Assembly (NCBI RefSeq): GCF_036884655.1
Contig: NC_088359.1
Location: 21,627,001-21,691,000, forward strand
Direction of reading: 5' to 3'
Length of the DNA stretch: 64,000 bases
Source of the DNA: Musa acuminata AAA Group
Lineage: Eukaryota; Streptophyta; Magnoliopsida; Zingiberales; Musaceae
The notes below the pieces were generated by a model. It did no database searches. It was not told the origin of the DNA and saw nothing but the letters and a program-made list of their open reading frames with translations. Of this stretch, positions 58,441-64,000 are shown in pieces. Made by a program: the position numbers and the translations under genes. Each line of letters opens with the position of its first letter. Within the stretch, counting starts at the first letter, position 1.

Positions 58441-58817
58441 TATTAGGACTCTAGCTAGGAGAGTCCTAATTGAATTTTATTGAAAGGGGCATTCATGTAA
58501 AACCTACCTAGCTGACCCCTATTAAAGAGATGAAGAGTCCGGCTAGGGTTAGGGTTAGTTGGGAGGTTGCTTTTTAGAGTAGGATTCTTATTAAGAGTTG
58601 GTTAGAAGTAGGAGTCTTATGTAGGAGTCCTATTAGGAGTTGGGGTTTAGAAACCCTATAAATAGTTATGTATTCATCATCTTTTGATAAGCAATATATA
58701 AATCTTATTTGCAGCCTTTGAGTAGCAACCTGGAGGAAGGAACCCCCATAGAGTTCCAAGGAGGTCGATCCCCTAAAGAGATCAACCCTAAGCTTAGAAT
58801 CCATAAGGGTTCTAATA
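58441..58817 (+). repeat. Gypsy LTR flanked by internal sequence on both sides
   Basis: TATTAGGACTC..GGTTCTAATA, 377 bp. A purine tract lies before it and a primer-binding site (TTGTATCAGAGC, 58820-58831) and leader lie after it, so it is at once a 3' and a 5' LTR. Confidence 0.85.
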
Positions 58818-59181
58818 CTTTGTATCAGAGCAGCGTTCTACATATCTCGTTGCCCTTCCACAGTCATCCATCAACCCTCCACAACCCCCCAAAAAAATTC
58901 CTACAATTGCTTAATAGATCGTCGCCGAATTCTGTCGTCATCTCCACCACCGTAGATCATCTTTTGATCTCCCCATGAATTGCAACAAGTTCTGGTTTCC
59001 TACCTAACTACTATTGCAATTCGGTTATCCTAAATTAGAAATCCAGCCATCCATCAGCCCTCTATAGTCGCCCAAAGTAATTCCCACAATTGCTTAAAAG
59101 ATCATCGTTGAATTCCATATTCATCTCGACCACCGCGGATCATCCTTTGATCTTCCCATGAATTGCAATAGGTTCTGGTTT
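58818..59181 (+). other. Leader of a second gypsy copy, cut by N
   Basis: Primer-binding site and leader with the same 188-bp tandem duplication as P (CAATTGCTTAA.AGATCGTC at 58907 and CAATTGCTTAAAAGATC at 59087). No gene. Interrupted at 59182. Confidence 0.78.
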
Positions 59182-59597
59182 TGTTAGAACCCTTGCAGAT
59201 TCTAAGCTTGGGGTTGATCTCTTTAAGGGATCGGCCTCCTTGGAACTCTATAGGGGTTCCTTCCTCGAAATTACTGCTCAAAGGCTGTAGAAAAGATTTA
59301 TTTATTACTTGTTAAAAGAGGATAAATACATGACTATTTATAGGGCTTCTAAACCCTCACTCCTAATATGATTCCTACTCAAGACTCCTATTCCTTTACA
59401 ACTCCTAATGCTTCTCTAAGAACAACTACTAATAGGACTCTTACTCAAGACTCCTATTCCTTTACCACTCCTAATGCTTCCCTAAAAAATAATCTCTTAA
59501 CCTTAGCTGGCCTCTTCACCTCTTTAATAGGGGTCGGCTAGGTAGGTTAACATGAATGCCCCTCTCAATTAGGATTCTCCTAACTAGAGTCCTAACA
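59182..59597 (-). repeat. 3' LTR of element N
   Basis: 416 bp. On the minus strand TGTTAGGACTC..GGGTTCTAACA. The purine tract adjoins at 59598 (minus strand AAGAGGGCGGGTC). Confidence 0.9.
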
Positions 59598-60960
59598 GAC
59601 CCGCCCTCTTCAAATCAGCCTTGTCCTCGAGGTTGGGATTCCATGAACTCAGAAAACTAGGTCTGCAGCTCCTCATATGATTCCCAAGTAGCGTCTTCAA
59701 TTGGTAAATTATTCAAATACATTAGTATTTCAGTAGAGAGACGTCGACGACGCATCACGATCCTGTGGTCGAGGATGGCTTGTGGTTGGGCTTAAATAAC
59801 TCCATCCTCAGTGGTGTTGGGTAGTTGGATCTGGGGTGACTCGTGTGCTCCCTACTTGGGCTTCAGGCATGACACGTGGAAGACAAGGTAAATTTTGGCA
59901 TCCTTAGGCAATTTAAGTTTGTACGCCACGGCTCTAGTACACTTTGTGATTGGATAGGCCCCATAAAAATGTGGGGATAGCTTCATAGATGCTCGAGTGT
60001 TGATGGAGAGTTACTTGTATGGCTGTAGGCGAAGCTAAACCCAATCTCCTATTGAAAATTCTCTTTCGCTTCATCGTGTGTTGGCTTGCTGCTTCATTCT
60101 AGCTTGAGCGATAGAGAGATTATCCTTTAATAGTTGTAGGAGTTTGTCCCTATTAATCAATTTTTGGTCGACCTAATCTACCTTAGTCGAGCCAATTACA
60201 TACTTTGGAATCACAGGGACCGGCCGACCATATAGTGCTTCATAAGGGGCACATTTGGTAGATGAATGATATATAGTATTATACCACTATTCGGCCTAGG
60301 GAAGCCATTTCGCCCACTCCTTTGACCGCTCACTAGCGAAACGTCGAAGGTACATCTCTAAACACTTGTTTACTACCTCTGTTTGGCCGTTAGTTTGTGG
60401 ATGATACGTTGTGCTCATCTTGAGTTTGGTGCCTTGTAACTAAAATAACTCAGTCTAAAATTTACTAGTGAAGATCCTATCACAATCACTTACAATGGAC
60501 CTTAGCATCCCATGTAGTTTAATAATATTTTCTATGAAAATCTAGGTAATATACTAGCAGTAGTGTAGGGATTTCGCACAGCACAAAAATGAGCATATTT
60601 CGTAAGTCGATCAAATACCACGAGAATTGTGCTTTTACCTTTGGAAGGTGGCAACCCTTCAATGAAGTCCATGGAGATGTCAGTCCACACCGAGTCTGGT
60701 ATGGGTAGTGGTTGTAGCTTTCCTGGACTTGCCACTGTTTCACTCATGTGCTATTGACATACATCACATTGTGCCACATATTTAGCAATAATTTTTTTCA
60801 TCCCTCTACAATAAAAAATTTGCTTCACTCTTTTGTAGGTTCTCAGGAATCCAGAGTGCCTTGCTAAAGGTGTGGAGTGCATTTTATGCAGGATGATTTT
60901 GATGCAAGGGGAGTCAGGTATAAGCACAATGTGACCTTTGTAGCGTAGATCCGTCAAATC
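59598..60960 (-). pseudogene. Integrase with chromodomain, element N
   Basis: The zinc domain is MHSTPLARHSGFLRTYKRVK with ..KYVAQCDVCQ (His-His-Cys-Cys). The core includes [18 protein letters not shown] and [12 protein letters not shown]. The C-terminal part and chromodomain (LPIEDATWESYEE, about 59640-59720) follow. Several stops occur. This is the only copy here that retains the whole integrase length. Confidence 0.85.
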
Positions 60961-62330
60961 CCAAGTGTATTGGCTATTGCACTTGGATCCTCCTCCAATT
61001 TTTTTATGATATTGCTGATCTCTGGATCCTTCTTCTATTTTTCCCTAATGTCCTCAAGGAAATTGGTGGTAGGAAGGGAGATGCCTGAAAACTTAGCTTG
61101 CTCAAGTAGCCGTGAGAGTGCATCTGCAACAATGTTTTCTTTCCCCTTTTTGTAAATAATTTCATAATCAAATCCAAGAAGTTTGGTTACCCAATTTTGC
61201 TGCTCAGGAGATGATATATTTTTCTCCAAAAAGTGCTTGAGGCTTCTATGGTAGGTTTTAATTTAAAATCGCCGATCGATCAAGTAGGGTCTCCACCTTG
61301 TTATTGTGTGCACAATGGCTCGTCTCCTTATCATATATTGACATATTTTGATGAGAGGGAGATAATGCCTTGCTGGTGTATATGAGTAGTTGACCATCTT
61401 GCATGAGAACGGCTCCAATTCCAACTCTAAATGTGTCGGCCTCAATGATGAAAGGTCGGTTGAAATCTTATAGTGCTAGCACTAGCGTCATCATTATGGT
61501 TGCCTTAAGTTTGTCGAAGGCAGTGGAGGCTTTGTCCGACCATTAGAAGGTATCTTTTTTTAGTAGAGAAGTAAGGGGTGTGCTGATCTTCCTATAGTCC
61601 TTAACAAATTTTCGGTAGTAGCCCGTTAGTCCAAGGAACCCATGCAGTAATTTCACGTTTGTAGGTTTCGGCCAGCCTTGCATTGCTTCAATTTTTATTG
61701 GGTCTACTGCCACTCCTTCTTATGATATTATGTGCTCGAGGTAGTCTACTTTTTGCTAGAGAAAACTACACTTTGGCTGATTAACAAAAAGAGTATTCTC
61801 CCGAAGGATCGTCAAAACAACCCATAAATACTGAAAGTGAGTCTCAAGAGATGGGCTATAAATGAGAATATGATCAAAAAATGTCAGCACAAATTTATGA
61901 AGAAAGTTCTAGAAAATATCATCCATGAGACTTTGGAAGGTTGAAGGAGCATTAGTGAGTCTAAAAGGCATTACCAAGAATTCATAATAGCCGTTATATG
62001 TACGGAATGTAGTTTTTGGAATGTCATCTTTATATACCCAAATTTGGTGGTAACCGGATCCGAGGTCCAACTTCGTGAAGACTTGAGCTCCTTTTAACTC
62101 ATCAAGAAGTTCATCCACTACTGATATTGGGTACTTATCTTTAACGGTGATGCCATTTAAAGCTCGGTAGTCAATGCACATCCGCCAAGTTCCGTTCTTC
62201 TTGCATACAAGTAGCACCGGTGAGGAATAAGGGCTGCAACTTGGCCGAATCACCCCTATTTCAAGCATCTCCTTTACAATCTTTTCAATTTCATCCTTCT
62301 AGAGGTGAGGATATCGGTACGGCTGAGTGT
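60961..62330 (-). pseudogene. Reverse transcriptase and RNase H, element N
   Basis: The RT fingers and palm are open for 119 residues (61909-62268: [67 protein letters not shown]). The catalytic pair reads FFDH near 61870-61885 (second Asp changed to His). RNase H and connection follow (61035-61560: [34 protein letters not shown]). Confidence 0.88.
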
Positions 62331-63147
62331 TTACTAGTGGCTTGCCTGGAAGGATTAGAATCCGATAGTCGTGTTGCCGAGTAGGAGGAAGACCACGCGG
62401 CTCAGCAAAAATGTCAGCAAATTCAACAAGCAATTGGGCAAGATTTTGATCTTCAATTTCTATCTTCTTCCCCTCTGGTTTCTACTAGAGATGCATCGAA
62501 AAGCCACCATTTAACTTATGTAAAACTTTCTCCATTCGTTGGGTCGAAATGGTGGTTACATTGCTTCCGCGCTTCCCGCATAGGATGATCTGTTTGCCTT
62601 TGTAGTAGAATTTCATAACTAATTTGGAGAAATTCCAAGAGACATCACCTAGCGTCGTCAGCCATTCTATGCCAAGCAGGGCCTCATAATTTCTTGGTCT
62701 TGTAGTAATAGTTTCACCTGCAGACATCTTTGGTCGCACTTTAGGATTCTTCCGTCGACGACCTTTACGTCGAACTTCGAACTTGCTACAACCTTCGATG
62801 TGGATCATCATCCGAGCAACAACCTTACTATTTAGTAAGTTATTAGTGCTGCCTGTGTCAATGAGAACAGTGATCGGTTGTTGTTTGAGAAGGCCTCCAA
62901 CTTTCATCGATTGCAAGTTTGAGTAGCCGACTAGTGTGTGTACCATAAATTCGGTCGGTTGTGGCTCTTCTTCTGTATCTTCTTCTTCATGTTCAAGGTT
63001 CTCTTTTGGATGTTCAATGACCTCTTCTTCTACTGGTTCAATCATAAGAAGTCTCCCATTTTTACAGCGATGCTCGCGGCTCCATGGCTCGCCGTAGTGC
63101 CAACATAACCCCTTCGCATATCGCTCCCAAAGCTCTTCTCTTGTCAA
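62331..63147 (-). pseudogene. Zinc knuckle and aspartic protease, element N
   Basis: A 220-residue open stretch (62485-63147) with knuckle-like CWHYGEPWSREHRC near 63065-63105, an acidic linker (VEEEVIEHPKENLEHEEED), then ITVLIDTGSTNNLLNSK. The linker is single-copy, the presumed original of the duplication in B. Confidence 0.87.
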
Positions 63148-63526
63148 CCTTTTGGGTGCAGGGGCTCGGTTGATAGTAGGGGGGGCTGAGGGCTTCAGTA
63201 ATGCTATTCAAGAAGTGACTCTAGTTCTACGGGCTTCATGGTTTAATCGCTCCTCTTGAAGTCGTGCGAAAGAGATGGCTGCCATAAGCGTGTATAGTTG
63301 TCACGCTTTAACTTCTCCCCGGTCTTTGGCTTCAAGCCTTCAATAAAGGTCCCTAATAGCTATTTTTCAGACCAATTATGAGTTTGATTAGATAACCTTT
63401 CAGACCTGATTTGGTACTCCTGAATGGTGGAGGTTTGTCGGATCATTGCTAGTTGTCCGTCAATGTTCTTGTAATCGGTTGGTCCGAAGCGGATCAGTAG
63501 TCCTTTGAATTGTCACCATGAGAGGA
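63148..63526 (-). pseudogene. gag of element N, C-terminal part
   Basis: Minus-strand capsid end (MAAISFARLQEERLNHEARR- and TRFERLSNQTHNW-like sequence) with stops. It ends at target duplication GAGGA (63522-63526) and continues at 63964. Confidence 0.75.
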
Positions 63527-63958
63527 TGATAAGACCCTAAGTCTTATCGTAGGCTCTGATACCAAATGATAAGACCCTAAAGTCTTATCGTGGAAGAAAG
63601 GGGAGAAATGGGGATGATAATGATCGCTTCGAGGGGATCGGCCTCCTTGATCGCTTCGAGGGGATCGACCCTCCTTGATCTCTTCGAGGGGATCGGCCCT
63701 CCTTGATCACTTCGAGGGGATCGACCTCCTAGGGTTTGTCCAAAGACAATAGTATTTTTTATAGATTACTGAAAAGAAGCAGTTACATCCCTATTTATAG
63801 AGTTTCACCCAGAGTCCATCAGGACTTGAACTCTAATAATAAATAAATATTAAATAGACCTCTACTTGACTCTAACTGAACCAAACCGACTCAATAAACA
63901 ATTGGACTAAACAGACTCAACAAACATTATTCAAAAGCTTAGAAAAAGGGTCCTAACA
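63527..63958 (-). mobile_element. Minimal LTR remnant: 5' LTR, PBS and last 24 bp of 3' LTR, TSD GAGGA
   Basis: Exact duplications GAGGA lie at 63522-63526 and 63959-63963. Reading minus: an LTR of 392 bp (63958-63567, TGTTAGGACCC..GGGTCTTATCA), the primer-binding site TGGTATCAGAGC (63564-63553), then only the final 24 bp of a second LTR (63550-63527). The whole interior and most of the 3' LTR are gone while both outer ends are kept. Confidence 0.88.
63622..63731 (+). repeat. 27/28-bp tandem repeat in the minimal LTR
   Basis: Four units GATCGCTTCGAGGGGATCGG.. starting at 63622, 63649, 63677 and 63705. Confidence 0.95.
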
Positions 63959-63963
63959 GAGGA

Positions 63964-64000
63964 CTCCATGAGTGTGTTTAAACTAGTTAAATTACTATAT
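63964..64000 (-). pseudogene. gag of element N, continues past window edge
   Basis: Resumes gag after the second GAGGA. It matches the 18380-18420 stretch of element C (GACTTCATGAGTGTGTT). Confidence 0.7.

Larger units (their letters stand above)
52028..58817 (+). mobile_element. Rearranged gypsy element P
   Basis: LTRs are 52028-52389 and 58441-58817, with plus-strand leader, gag (to 54337) and integrase-chromodomain (57511-58440). Between them lies a minus-strand block, M (54338-57510), that begins with an LTR and ends in protease. No target duplication can be paired, because each outer LTR adjoins other gypsy sequence. Confidence 0.75.
59182..64000 (-). mobile_element. Gypsy chromovirus-like element N, most complete copy, runs off window
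   Basis: Minus-strand element with its 3' LTR at 59182-59597 and all pol domains present in order. Gag is interrupted by a 432-bp remnant at 63527-63958, and the 5' LTR lies beyond the window. The 5 bases before it are GGTTT, the expected target duplication. Stops and a mutated RT motif mark it inactive, but it gives the full domain layout of this family. Confidence 0.88.

Overview
The window is repeat-rich intergenic nuclear DNA of a flowering plant. Nearly all of it consists of LTR retrotransposons inserted into one another. I see no host protein gene, tRNA, rRNA or CRISPR array. The evidence is LTRs bounded by TG..CA and 5-bp target duplications, primer-binding sites complementary to initiator tRNA-Met, and broken gag/protease/RT/RNase H/integrase frames of plant Ty1/copia and Ty3/gypsy type. 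The families look monocot-like, but the species cannot be fixed from the sequence alone.

Layout. 1-6609: an env-like retrotransposon segment split by gypsy element B (822-6009, + strand, TSD GTACT). 6610-9807: the 3' part of a SIRE/Maximus-like copia element ending in its LTR. 9808-10137: a short unassigned island. 10138-11808: a lone SIRE-like LTR. 12089-51817: an old minus-strand copia element ('Cop3'). Its LTR end is tandemly duplicated and its body is broken up by a 2.6-kb solo LTR (12384-14997), gypsy element C (15205-20503), a SIRE-like solo LTR (20878-22500), SIRE-like element F (25473-41823) and SIRE-like element H (42547-50471). F in turn contains element G (30038-39026), a nearly intact autonomous copia element. 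51818-59181: a rearranged gypsy cluster (P, with an inverted block M). 59182 to the window end: the most complete gypsy copy, N, interrupted by a 432-bp LTR-PBS remnant (63527-63958).

How the parts relate. The gypsy copies B, C, M, N and P belong to one chromodomain-bearing (chromovirus-like) family with LTRs of roughly 330-420 bp. N keeps all pol domains. B and C share the same deletion junctions in RT and integrase yet sit in different target sites, so the shortened form itself transposed. The SIRE-like copies show a parallel pattern. G has the full gag-pol. F and H carry only a gag that lacks its zinc knuckle, followed by about 2.6-2.8 kb of AT-rich non-coding DNA, and each has complete LTRs and target duplications. 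The window therefore shows two apparent autonomous/non-autonomous pairings (N with B/C, G with F/H) in one nested stack. Order of events by nesting: Cop3 first; then the solo LTRs, C, F and H; then G into F; P before N; and the small remnant into N last.

Limits: lineage names rest on motif recognition, not database searches. LTR identities are by eye.
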